Positions 37,877-44,356 of a stretch of DNA of 64,000 bases are shown piece by piece; position 1 is the first letter of the stretch; each line of letters starts with the position of its first letter. This stretch comes from Bacteroides intestinalis (GTDB lineage Bacteria > Bacteroidota > Bacteroidia > Bacteroidales > Bacteroidaceae). The notes below the pieces were generated by a model. It ran no database searches. It saw only the letters and a program-made list of their open reading frames with translations, and was not told the origin of the DNA. The stretch lies in the NCBI RefSeq assembly GCF_902364365.1, contig NZ_CABJDN010000010.1, positions 1 through 64,000 of the forward strand, in the 5' to 3' direction. Both the position numbers and the translations under genes were made by a program.

Positions 37877-38615
37877 TCGCCTTACGCCCAAGTTCAGCAT
37901 CATCACCGTGACTTACAATGCCGAAGCCGTATTGGAAGACACGATACTAAGTGTGATCTCCCAAACCTACCACCACATAGAGTACATCATTATAGATGGT
38001 GCTTCCAAAGACCGCACCCTCGCCATTGCCGAAAAGTATCGTGACCGCATTACGCAGATCGTCAGCGAACCGGACAAGGGACTGTACGACGCCATGAACA
38101 AAGGCATCAACCTGGCAACCGGCGACTACCTCTGTTTTCTCAATGCCGGAGACAGTTTCCACGAAGATGACACTTTGCAACAGACGGTACATACCCTGGG
38201 AATTGGTGAACTGCCGGACGTGATTTATGGTGAAACAGCTCTGGTTGATAAAGAAAGGCACTTTCTCCGTATGCGCCGCCTCTCCGCTCCCGAAGTGCTG
38301 ACGTGGAAGAGTTTCAAGCAAGGGATGCTTGTTTGTCATCAGGCTTTCTTTGCTAAACGAGACCTGGTTGTACCCTACGATATGCAATACCGCTTCTCTG
38401 CCGACTTTGATTGGTGCATCCGCATCATGAAAAAAGCACGGACGTTGCACAACACGCACCTCACGCTTATCGATTATCTGGAAGAAGGAATGACCACCCA
38501 GAATCAGAAAGCCTCCTTACGGGAGCGCTTCCGCATCATGGCGAAACATTACGGGCTGGTAAGCACCGTAGCACATCATGCATGGTTTGTATTGCGGATG
38601 ATATTGAAGAAGTAA
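37869..38615 (+). CDS. Glycosyltransferase family 2
   Basis: A 248-residue GT-A enzyme. KFSIITVTYNAEAVLEDTIL opens the Rossmann-like fold, followed by YIIIDGASKDRTLAI and SEPDKGLYDAMNKGI (metal/nucleotide site), FLNAGDSFHEDDTL (DxD-like), and a C-terminal helix. It is the third gene of the operon and probably adds a residue to the same lipid-linked glycan as its two GT4 neighbours. No membrane segment is evident. After its stop come the TGGCA repeats at 38651-38759. Confidence 0.9.
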   Translation: MHNRLTPKFSIITVTYNAEAVLEDTILSVISQTYHHIEYIIIDGASKDRTLAIAEKYRDRITQIVSEPDKGLYDAMNKGINLATGDYLCFLNAGDSFHEDDTLQQTVHTLGIGELPDVIYGETALVDKERHFLRMRRLSAPEVLTWKSFKQGMLVCHQAFFAKRDLVVPYDMQYRFSADFDWCIRIMKKARTLHNTHLTLIDYLEEGMTTQNQKASLRERFRIMAKHYGLVSTVAHHAWFVLRMILKK

Positions 38616-38650
38616 AACTCAAAGTAAGCCTCACACTTTCCACCTAATAC

Positions 38651-38759
38651 AGTGCCAGAGTTGTGCCACAGCCTTGGCACAGTTTTGCCATCGCCTTGGC
38701 AAGACTATGCCATGCCTATGGCACAACTGTGCCAAAATGATGGCAAAATATGGCAAAAG
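38651..38759. repeat. Cluster of TTGGCA/TGCCA words
   Basis: Over 109 bases the words ttggca, tggca and their complement tgcca recur about eleven times in both orientations, at irregular spacings of roughly 5-15 bases. They can form alternative stems such as gccttggcac with gtgccaaa-type arms. The cluster begins 36 bases after the last glycosyltransferase stop. It could terminate that operon or bind a protein. The remainder of the gap to 38925 shows nothing recognisable. Confidence 0.6.
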
Positions 38760-38925
38760 TTTCTTTTCCTCTTTTAAAGCTCTTAATGCATCCGAAGCAG
38801 TAATATCGGATAGCTAAGGTATTTAGAGTCCGCTTCCATACCCCTACACAATAATACATGAACGATAGGAGAATTTTTATTAAATATGAAGTGCACCTCA
38901 TATAGGTGTTATAAATAGAAAATAC

Positions 38926-38933
38926 TATCTTTG
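38926..38933 (+). promoter_or_regulatory. -7 box opening a 350-base leader
   Basis: TATCTTTG matches TAnnTTTG. The nearest downstream gene is the XRE protein at 39284, so a transcript from here would carry a leader of about 340 bases. No -33 TTG is found at the expected distance. Confidence 0.45.
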
Positions 38934-38940
38934 CAGCGTC

Positions 38941-39283
38941 TTCCCTTTGAGCATTATAAAGCAAAAGAGAAGGCGGACATATTTGAAAAACGTTTTCGAA
39001 CGTATTCTTCTACAAGTGAATTCTCGCAAAATTTATGGAAAAAAGAAGAAACGCAACGGAACGTCTACCTCGTATGTGTTATAGGGCATGCCAAGTTTTG
39101 GCATGTTCAATAATAGCGTATATGGGCGTGGGCTGTTCGTGTTGCTTATCCTTTTTTCCGGGCAATGCGAGAGGCCTACTTGTGGGATAAGTATATGCGG
39201 ACTCCCACGTTTTTTCATTATGCCTGTATCAGAAGTTATAATTAACCGCCGGATATGGGAGTTACACGGCACTTTTCTTCACG
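38941..39283 (+). ncRNA. Possible structured leader or small RNA before the XRE gene
   Basis: No convincing protein is encoded here. The sequence holds a clean hairpin (gcatgccaagttttggcatg, near 39087-39106), a GC-richer block with gggcgtgggct, and a T-run ttttttcc, suggesting RNA structure and possibly an internal terminator. It has the look of a long 5' leader or a free small RNA ending before the gene. This rests on inspection only. Confidence 0.3.
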
Positions 39284-39514
39284 ATGAAACCTATTGGTGT
39301 CCTAATTAAAGAAGAATTAGAGAGACAGGAACGAAGTATCACTTGGTTTGCACACAAACTTTCTTGCGACCGTTCCAATGTTTATCGCCTATTCCAGAAA
39401 GAGAGCATTGATACTAATCTTCTCGCTCGGATTTCACTTCTTTTAGGCAGAGATTTCTTCTCTGACTTATCTGAGTATATAAAACAAAAAGGATTGTCGC
39501 AAGATTCGCAATAA
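39284..39514 (+). CDS. Small XRE-type helix-turn-helix protein
   Basis: A 76-residue protein made almost entirely of a Cro/C1-type DNA-binding domain: GVLIKEELERQERSITWFAH, LSCDRSNVYRLFQKESIDTN (recognition helix) and LLARISLLLGRDFFSDL. Such single-domain regulators are common in Bacteroides and often act on their own or the next promoter. It is preceded by a long leader and followed by a lipoprotein gene with its own -7 box. The target is unknown. Confidence 0.8.
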   Translation: MKPIGVLIKEELERQERSITWFAHKLSCDRSNVYRLFQKESIDTNLLARISLLLGRDFFSDLSEYIKQKGLSQDSQ

Positions 39515-39566
39515 ATCTGTGTCATTCCTGCAGCACTGTTATGCCTTCTTTTTTACTTCTTTGTCA

Positions 39567-39574
39567 TACTTTTG
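39567..39574 (+). promoter_or_regulatory. -7 box upstream of the small lipoprotein
   Basis: TACTTTTG fits TAnnTTTG, 28 bases before ATG 39603. No clear -33 TTG is present. Confidence 0.45.
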
Positions 39575-39602
39575 CAGAAAATAAATTAAACATTAATAGA
39601 GT

Positions 39603-39998
39603 ATGAAAACAATGAAGTATTTATCTATGCTACTGATAATGGTGGCAATGAGCGTATGTATGGTAAGTTGCGGAGATGACGATGACGATGCTCCGACAGA
39701 TGTTGCAACTGTTATAGCAGGAGATTATAGTGGTACATTGAACGTAATGGGATATACCGACCAATTCACTGCTTACATAACATTAACCAGGAAGTCAGAC
39801 ACTGCCGTATCTTTAGTCGTTGACTGCGATGAAATAGATATGCATTTAAACTCTGTGATTCTCGACATTACACAGAGTAACAACTCTTATAAATTAGCTT
39901 CCAGCTCAAAGGCAGTAAACGGAACTGTTATAGGTAAAAATTTAAATATAACTTTCTCTGTAGGATCTAAGACATATACATTTTATGGTGACAAATAA
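39603..39998 (+). CDS. Small lipoprotein, possibly calycin-like
   Basis: A 131-residue lipoprotein (lipobox MVSC, Cys22, followed by an acidic GDDDDDA tether typical of surface export in Bacteroidetes). The mature part is all-beta in pattern (GDYSGTLNVMGYTDQFTAY, later NGTVIGKNLNITFSV), resembling small calycin-like Bacteroides lipoproteins. No catalytic residues are seen. The acidic stretch right after the cysteine suggests display on the outer surface. Confidence 0.65.
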   Translation: MKTMKYLSMLLIMVAMSVCMVSCGDDDDDAPTDVATVIAGDYSGTLNVMGYTDQFTAYITLTRKSDTAVSLVVDCDEIDMHLNSVILDITQSNNSYKLASSSKAVNGTVIGKNLNITFSVGSKTYTFYGDK

Positions 39999-40024
39999 TG
40001 TATCATAATCTGATCACTTATTAG

Positions 40025-40068
40025 AATTGTGCCTAAGGGAACCAGACGGCTTTCTTTAGGCACAATTT
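40025..40068 (+). terminator. Hairpin terminator after the small lipoprotein
   Basis: aattgtgcctaa and ttaggcacaatt are exact complements around a short loop, giving a 12-bp stem or longer, 27 bases after the lipoprotein stop. The following T-run is weak, so the hairpin may act in both directions, including for the sirtuin gene that ends downstream on the other strand. Confidence 0.65.
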
Positions 40069-40224
40069 CAAAGCCTACATTTGAATTTGATTTATAACAG
40101 AAAAGTAATGAATAAATAGATACGCGGACTACACGGACCCATTTAATTCATAACCCCATCCGAGAGGCATTATTTCAACTCCTGATTCACATTATTAAAC
40201 CTGCTTCTGAATAAGGCTGCAAGC

Positions 40225-40932
40225 TCACAAAGAAGCAAGCAACAGACTCTTCAGCTCTTTCACCCCTTCCGAAGCTCCTTTCTGAATGACATGTATCTGC
40301 CTCATCGAGTGCGTATCCACCGGTTTCGGATCAATCAGATACACCTCTGCCGTTCTCGGTACATAATTCAGCAAACCTGCCGCCGGATACACATTCATCG
40401 AAGTACCTATGATTACAAAGATATCCGCTTTTTCTACATAGTCGATAGCCCTTTCTATCTCCGGCACAGCTTCACCAAACCAAACTATAAACGGACGCAA
40501 CTGAGAACCATCGCCTGCCTTGTCGCCTATCTTCACTTCATACTCTTCCGGTTTCAGCTCTTTTATGTAACGGGGATTATAAGGATCACGGCTCGAACAA
40601 ACCTTTGTCAACTCACCATGCAGATGAATGACATGCGTACTCCCCGCACGCTCGTGCAGATTGTCCACATTCTGCGTAACTACCGTCACATTAAAGTCTT
40701 TCTCCAACTCGGCAAGCCCTGTGTGTCCTGCATTCGGTTCCACATCAAGCAATTGTTTGCGACGCTCGTTATAGAAGTTAATCACCAACTCCGGATCACG
40801 TACATACCCCTCAGCACTGGCAACCTGCATCACCGGATATTTATCCCACAATCCGCCTGCATCACGAAACGTACTGATGCCACTCTCGGCACTCATTCCG
40901 GCACCGGACAAAATCACTAAATTCTTCTTCAT
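40225..40932 (-). CDS. cobB: NAD-dependent protein deacylase (sirtuin, CobB type)
   Basis: A 235-residue class III sirtuin: VILSGAGMSAESGISTFRDA (NAD-binding GAGxS), TQNVDNLHERAG, and the catalytic HLHGEL histidine. FYNERRKQL supplies the Y-x2-R pair that in SIRT5/CobB recognises succinyl and other acidic acyl groups. It removes acyl groups from lysines using NAD. The two zinc-binding CxxC pairs are reduced here (a single C in KVCSSRD), so the zinc site seems absent. Start ATG 40932 was preferred over TTG 40938 because aaggag sits at normal spacing before it. Confidence 0.9.
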   Translation of the reverse strand: MKKNLVILSGAGMSAESGISTFRDAGGLWDKYPVMQVASAEGYVRDPELVINFYNERRKQLLDVEPNAGHTGLAELEKDFNVTVVTQNVDNLHERAGSTHVIHLHGELTKVCSSRDPYNPRYIKELKPEEYEVKIGDKAGDGSQLRPFIVWFGEAVPEIERAIDYVEKADIFVIIGTSMNVYPAAGLLNYVPRTAEVYLIDPKPVDTHSMRQIHVIQKGASEGVKELKSLLLASL

Positions 40933-41054
40933 TGCCAAATCTCCTTTCTATTTATCGCAGTTTCTTTCCTACAAAAATACAGAAGATTGCCAAAGTTACC
41001 ACAGATATAAGAAAATTTAAATCCTAAAAGCATAAATCATTCAAATAAAACCCT

Positions 41055-41062
41055 TACTTTTG
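41055..41062 (+). promoter_or_regulatory. -7 box of the FKBP isomerase pair
   Basis: TACTTTTG fits TAnnTTTG, 62 bases before ATG 41125. It serves both isomerase genes, which are separated by only 25 bases. Confidence 0.5.
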
Positions 41063-41124
41063 CAACTTGTAATTTTGCAACTGATTGAAAGATACATCAC
41101 TTTCAGTCTCAACCCAAAAGATAT

Positions 41125-41715
41125 ATGGATAAATTCAGTTACGCTATCGGCCTTGGAATAGGTCAAAATTTATTAAGCATGGGTGCAAAAGGCATCGAAG
41201 TAGATGACTTTGCACAAGCTATCAAAGACATATTAGAAGGAAACAAAACCGCTATATCGCATGCAGAAGCCCGCGATATAGTGAACAAATACTTCGCCGA
41301 ACTGGAAGAGAAAATGAATGCCGCCAGCATAGAACAAGGCAAACAATTCCTGGAAGAGAACAAGCAACGTCCGGGTGTTATTACCCTGCCAAGCGGTTTG
41401 CAGTACGAAGTCATCAACGAAGGCAACGTAGGCAAATATGCAAAAGCTACCGACCAGGTGAAATGCCACTACGAAGGTACACTGGTTAACGGAACTCTGT
41501 TCGACAGTTCTATCAAACGCGGACAACCTGCCGTGTTCGGTGTAAACCAAGTAATCCCCGGTTGGGTAGAAGCTTTGCAGCTCATGCCCGAAGGCGCCAA
41601 GTGGAAACTCTACATTCCTTCCGACCTGGCATACGGTGCACAAGGTGCAGGCGAAATGATACCGCCTCACAGCACACTGATCTTCGAAGTAGAATTACTT
41701 GAAATATTATCCTAA
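41125..41715 (+). CDS. FKBP-type peptidyl-prolyl isomerase, cytoplasmic
   Basis: A 196-residue FKBP of the FklB/FkpA type: an N-terminal helical dimerisation part (FSYAIGLGIGQNLLSM), then the FKBP fold with VKCHYEGTLVNGTLFDSS, VIPGWVEALQLMPEGAKW, LAYGAQGAG and LIFEVELLEI. It speeds up proline isomerisation and protein folding. It lacks a signal peptide, unlike the next gene, so the pair covers cytoplasm and envelope. Confidence 0.92.
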   Translation: MDKFSYAIGLGIGQNLLSMGAKGIEVDDFAQAIKDILEGNKTAISHAEARDIVNKYFAELEEKMNAASIEQGKQFLEENKQRPGVITLPSGLQYEVINEGNVGKYAKATDQVKCHYEGTLVNGTLFDSSIKRGQPAVFGVNQVIPGWVEALQLMPEGAKWKLYIPSDLAYGAQGAGEMIPPHSTLIFEVELLEILS

Positions 41716-41740
41716 AAATAAAATAAACAGTAAAAGCAAA

Positions 41741-42607
41741 ATGAAAAAAGTAACATTGATCATGGCTCTTGCAGTAGGCGCAGGTTTAGCTTCCTGTACT
41801 GCACAAAGCCCGAAAGCAAATCTGAAAACAGAAGTTGACTCATTGTCTTATGCCATCGGTATGGCTCGTACAGAAGGCTTAACTCAGTATCTGATGCAAC
41901 AAGGTGTTGATACTACTCAGATGGCTGAATTCATCAAAGGTTTCAACGAAGGCGCTGCTAAGACCAGCGAAAAAGACCTCGCTTATATGACTGGTATGCA
42001 AATCGGCCAAATGGTAGGCAAACAATGGGTAGAAGGTTTCAACCAACAAATCTTCGGTAGCGACTCTACTCAGACTATCAGCCGCGAAAACATGCTGGCA
42101 GGTTTCATTGCAGGTATCACAGGCAAGACTGGCGTTATGACTAAAGAAGCTGCAACAACTTACATGCGCGAAGGTATGGAAAGCATCAAAGAGAAAGCTT
42201 TGGCAGTTAAGTATGCTGATAACAAAGCTGAAGGTGAAAAATTCCTCGCTGACAACAAAGGAAAAGAAGGTGTTGTAACTACTCCGAGCGGTCTGCAATA
42301 CAAAATCATCACCAAAGGTACAGGTGAGATTCCTGCTGACACCAGCAAAGTGAAAGTAAACTACAAGGGTACTTTGATTGACGGTACTGAGTTCGACAGC
42401 TCTTACAAACGTAACGAGCCTGCAACTTTCCGTGCTAACCAAGTTATCAAAGGTTGGACAGAAGCCCTCACTATGATGCCTGTAGGTTCTAAGTGGGAAC
42501 TTTATATTCCTCAAGACTTGGCTTACGGTGGCAGAGAAACTGGCGGTCAGATCAAACCGTTCTCTACTCTGATATTCGAAGTAGAGCTCGTTGGCATCGA
42601 AAAATAA
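41741..42607 (+). CDS. FKBP-type peptidyl-prolyl isomerase, lipoprotein
   Basis: A 288-residue FkpA-like isomerase with lipobox GLASC (Cys18). It has a helical N-terminal domain that contains two copies of the SYAIGMARTEGL / AYMTGMQIGQM type segment, and a C-terminal FKBP fold (VKVNYKGTLIDGTEFDSSYK, VIKGWTEALTMMPVGSKW). It is anchored to the envelope and assists folding of exported proteins. ATG 41741 was chosen because it directly precedes the lipoprotein signal; an upstream in-frame ATG at 41699 overlaps the previous gene. Confidence 0.92.
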   Translation: MKKVTLIMALAVGAGLASCTAQSPKANLKTEVDSLSYAIGMARTEGLTQYLMQQGVDTTQMAEFIKGFNEGAAKTSEKDLAYMTGMQIGQMVGKQWVEGFNQQIFGSDSTQTISRENMLAGFIAGITGKTGVMTKEAATTYMREGMESIKEKALAVKYADNKAEGEKFLADNKGKEGVVTTPSGLQYKIITKGTGEIPADTSKVKVNYKGTLIDGTEFDSSYKRNEPATFRANQVIKGWTEALTMMPVGSKWELYIPQDLAYGGRETGGQIKPFSTLIFEVELVGIEK

Positions 42608-42645
42608 ATATCGGCTGAAGATTTCTTCTTCACCCGCATGAACTT

Positions 42646-42698
42646 AGCGGACGAAACGGATGTAAACAAAAACATCTGCTTCGTCCGCTTCTTTTTTA
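42646..42698 (+). terminator. Rho-independent terminator after the FKBP pair
   Basis: agcggacgaaacggatgt pairs with acatctgcttcgtccgct across a loop of eight bases, followed by tcttttttact. A stem of about 18 bp and a T-run make this a convincing terminator for the isomerase operon. Confidence 0.88.
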
Positions 42699-42749
42699 CT
42701 CTTTCCCTATTTTTTCCTCCATTTTTATAGAGAAATTAAAATAAAGTCC

Positions 42750-42757
42750 TATATTTG
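42750..42757 (+). promoter_or_regulatory. -7 box upstream of the Lrp-type regulator
   Basis: TATATTTG matches TAnnTTTG, 42 bases before ATG 42800. Confidence 0.5.
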
Positions 42758-42799
42758 CTTACTATTTGATAAAAACAAGAACTTACATAAATTGATATT

Positions 42800-43264
42800 A
42801 TGGAAAAAATAGACAATCTTGACCGGCAGATTCTGGAAATCATCTCTCAGAATGCCCGCATTCCTTTCAAAGATGTAGCTGCTGAGTGTGGCGTATCACG
42901 TGCTGCCATTCATCAACGTGTACAACGTTTGATTGATTTAGGCGTCATTGTCGGCTCCGGTTATCATGTGAACCCCAAATCTCTAGGATACAGAACCTGC
43001 ACGTATGTAGGTATCAAGCTGGAGAAAGGTTCCATGTATAAATCAGTGGTTGCCGAAATGGAAAAGATACCGGAAATCGTGGAATGCCACTTCACCACAG
43101 GTCCTTATACAATGCTGACGAAAGTTTATGCACGTGATAATGAGCACCTGATGGACTTGCTGAATAACAAAATGCAGGAAATTCCAGGCGTAACCGCTAC
43201 TGAAACATTGATTTCACTGGAGCAAAGCATCAAAAAGGAAATTCCCATTTGCCCGGAGAAATAA
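42800..43264 (+). CDS. Lrp/AsnC-family transcriptional regulator
   Basis: A 154-residue regulator: winged helix-turn-helix at 5-60 (NLDRQILEIISQNARIPFKD, then GVSRAAIHQRVQRL) and a C-terminal RAM ligand-binding domain (CHFTTGPYTMLTKVYARDNE). Such proteins sense amino acids as octamers and control metabolism genes. The next gene follows 10 nt later and is probably co-transcribed. The effector is not predictable. Confidence 0.93.
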   Translation: MEKIDNLDRQILEIISQNARIPFKDVAAECGVSRAAIHQRVQRLIDLGVIVGSGYHVNPKSLGYRTCTYVGIKLEKGSMYKSVVAEMEKIPEIVECHFTTGPYTMLTKVYARDNEHLMDLLNNKMQEIPGVTATETLISLEQSIKKEIPICPEK

Positions 43265-43274
43265 CAGATAGTTT

Positions 43275-43586
43275 ATGGAATTCTTAAACGAATATCATCT
43301 TTCGGGACTGTTCATCGGCATTTGTACTTTTCTTATCATCGGGTTGTTTCATCCTGTGGTAGTAAAGGCCGAGTACTATTGGGGTACCAAATGCTGGTGG
43401 ATTTTTCTTGTACTGGGCATTGGAGGCGTCGCCGCTTCACTTTGTGTAGAAAATATCCTGGTTGCTTCCCTCTTAGGTGTATTTGCTTTTTCCTCGTTCT
43501 GGACGATCAAAGAAGTTTTCGAACAGGAAGACCGCGTAAAGAAAGGATGGTTCCCCAAGAACCCCAAACGTACGTATAAGTTCTAA
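43275..43586 (+). CDS. DUF4491 small membrane protein
   Basis: A 103-residue protein with three to four hydrophobic helices (LFIGICTFLIIGLFHPVVVK, then WWIFLVLGIGGVAASLCVEN and ILVASLLGVFAFSSFWTIKE), ending in GWFPKNPKRTYKF. It matches the DUF4491 family of Bacteroidetes, whose function is unknown. It is probably co-transcribed with the Lrp-type regulator. Confidence 0.82.
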   Translation: MEFLNEYHLSGLFIGICTFLIIGLFHPVVVKAEYYWGTKCWWIFLVLGIGGVAASLCVENILVASLLGVFAFSSFWTIKEVFEQEDRVKKGWFPKNPKRTYKF

Positions 43587-43622
43587 AAACAAAGCAGCAA
43601 ACAGTATATTTTACCCGAAAGG

Positions 43623-43654
43623 TTTGCATATTTCAACTGAATATACTATTTTTG
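43623..43654 (+). promoter_or_regulatory. tRNA-Met promoter
   Basis: TTTG at 43623-43626, a 20-base spacer and TATTTTTG at 43647-43654 give a full Bacteroides -33/-7 pair, 26 bases before the tRNA. It is chromosomal, outside the element, so it also drives the reconstituted tRNA. Confidence 0.75.
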
Positions 43655-43680
43655 TGCCCGCTATCCAATAGGATAACACC

Positions 43681-43754
43681 GGACTTGTAGCTCAGTTGGT
43701 TAGAGCAACAGACTCATAATCTGGAGGTCCCTGGTTCAAGCCCAGGCTGGTCCA
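43681..43754 (+). tRNA. tRNA-Met (anticodon CAT), integration site
   Basis: A 74-base cloverleaf: acceptor ggacttg with ctggtcc (one T-T mismatch at position 6 and one G-T pair), D-arm gctc/gagc, anticodon loop ctcataa with CAT, and T-arm cctgg/ccagg with loop ttcaagc. No CCA is encoded. The 3' 40 bases (43713-43752) are repeated at the window end, which identifies this gene as the attachment site; integration leaves the tRNA intact. CAT could also mark an Ile2 tRNA read after lysidine modification, which sequence alone does not exclude. Confidence 0.93.
43713..43752 (+). repeat. attL core repeat
   Basis: The 40 bases from ctcataatct to gctggtc, covering the anticodon loop to the acceptor 3' strand, are identical to 63961-64000. 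The bases before differ (acaga versus atcgtt), which fixes the left limit of the identity. Confidence 0.95.
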
Positions 43755-43765
43755 CTTTCAAAATC

Positions 43766-43796
43766 AAGGAGTTACGAATTTCGCAACTCCTTTTTT
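43766..43796 (+). terminator. Terminator of tRNA-Met supplied by the element
   Basis: aaggagtt and aactcctt flank cgaatttcg, followed by TTTTTT. The hairpin starts 12 bases after the tRNA. As it lies inside attL, it belongs to the element and replaces the chromosomal tRNA terminator, which should now lie beyond attR. Confidence 0.85.
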
Positions 43797-43804
43797 CTTA
43801 CCCT

Positions 43805-43833
43805 TGCGTAAACAATGCGTAAACAAACTATTT
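43805..43833 (+). repeat. Left arm-type site (tandem TGCGTAAACAA)
   Basis: Two tandem tgcgtaaacaa words followed by actattt, 52 bases inside attL. The 29 bases are identical to 63825-63853. Paired direct repeats near both ends are typical arm sites for a tyrosine integrase and accessory factors. Confidence 0.8.
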
Positions 43834-43962
43834 GAGTTGACCCTGTTTTACACATAGAATTTCAATGATGATTCATGCTATCCTGTAATATCTTTACCCG
43901 AAGTTTTGTTAGTGCAACAACACTTTACGATTAATTAAACTCAAATATACTCCATTTGCATG

Positions 43963-43991
43963 TTGATTTACAGAATAATGTTGTAACTTTG
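43963..43991 (+). promoter_or_regulatory. Promoter of the integrase transcript
   Basis: TTG at 43963-43965, an 18-base spacer and TAACTTTG at 43984-43991 form a Bacteroides promoter. The start would fall near 43998, leaving a leader of about 355 bases before the integrase ATG. Confidence 0.6.
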
Positions 43992-43997
43992 CAAATG

Positions 43998-44296
43998 CAA
44001 TGCATTTATGGCGAACCATGACCAAATGGTGCTCTTTCTTGAAAAAGAAAAGTGAGTTTGCCTAACCATCGTGGGAGGATTATCCCATTCCGATGAATCG
44101 AAGCGTAGAGGGAGTATTAGTCGGAGAATACTCTATTTCAAAACAATACGTGAGAGTTGCTTCAGGGGTTGAGACCGATTAGCAGAAGCCCGGTTACCAG
44201 TCAGCGACAGAAGACAACGAGATTGCACCGCTGCATATAACGACAATGTTTTTATCCGTCAAAGGATAGGGATTCTGTGGTTATATGCAGCGTTTT
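43998..44296 (+). ncRNA. Structured leader RNA before the integrase
   Basis: Several stems are visible. ggcgaac (44010-44016) pairs with gtttgcc (44056-44062), enclosing a tttctt/aaagaaa hairpin. catcg-tggga pairs with tccca-ttc-cgatg (44067-44095). gagtatt pairs with aatactc (44112-44133). A 13-base perfect stem cgctgcatataac / gttatatgcagcg (44229-44292) is followed by TTTTG, terminator-like. The gap 43755-44356 holds no convincing protein gene. The order suggests an attenuator or regulatory RNA controlling the integrase. Confidence 0.5.
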
Positions 44297-44356
44297 GTAT
44301 ATGTATGCCTCACATTGCAAATCGGCTGTATTCAGAGGTTATGTTGAACATAAACA

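Noticed and set aside
38651..38759. Possible CRISPR array from the repeated TGGCA words
   Set aside because: The repeats are five or six bases long, appear in both orientations and have irregular spacing; no constant repeat-spacer pattern and no cas genes.
43998..44356. Retron msr/msd or group II intron at the structured leader
   Set aside because: No reverse transcriptase or intron-encoded protein is found anywhere in the element.
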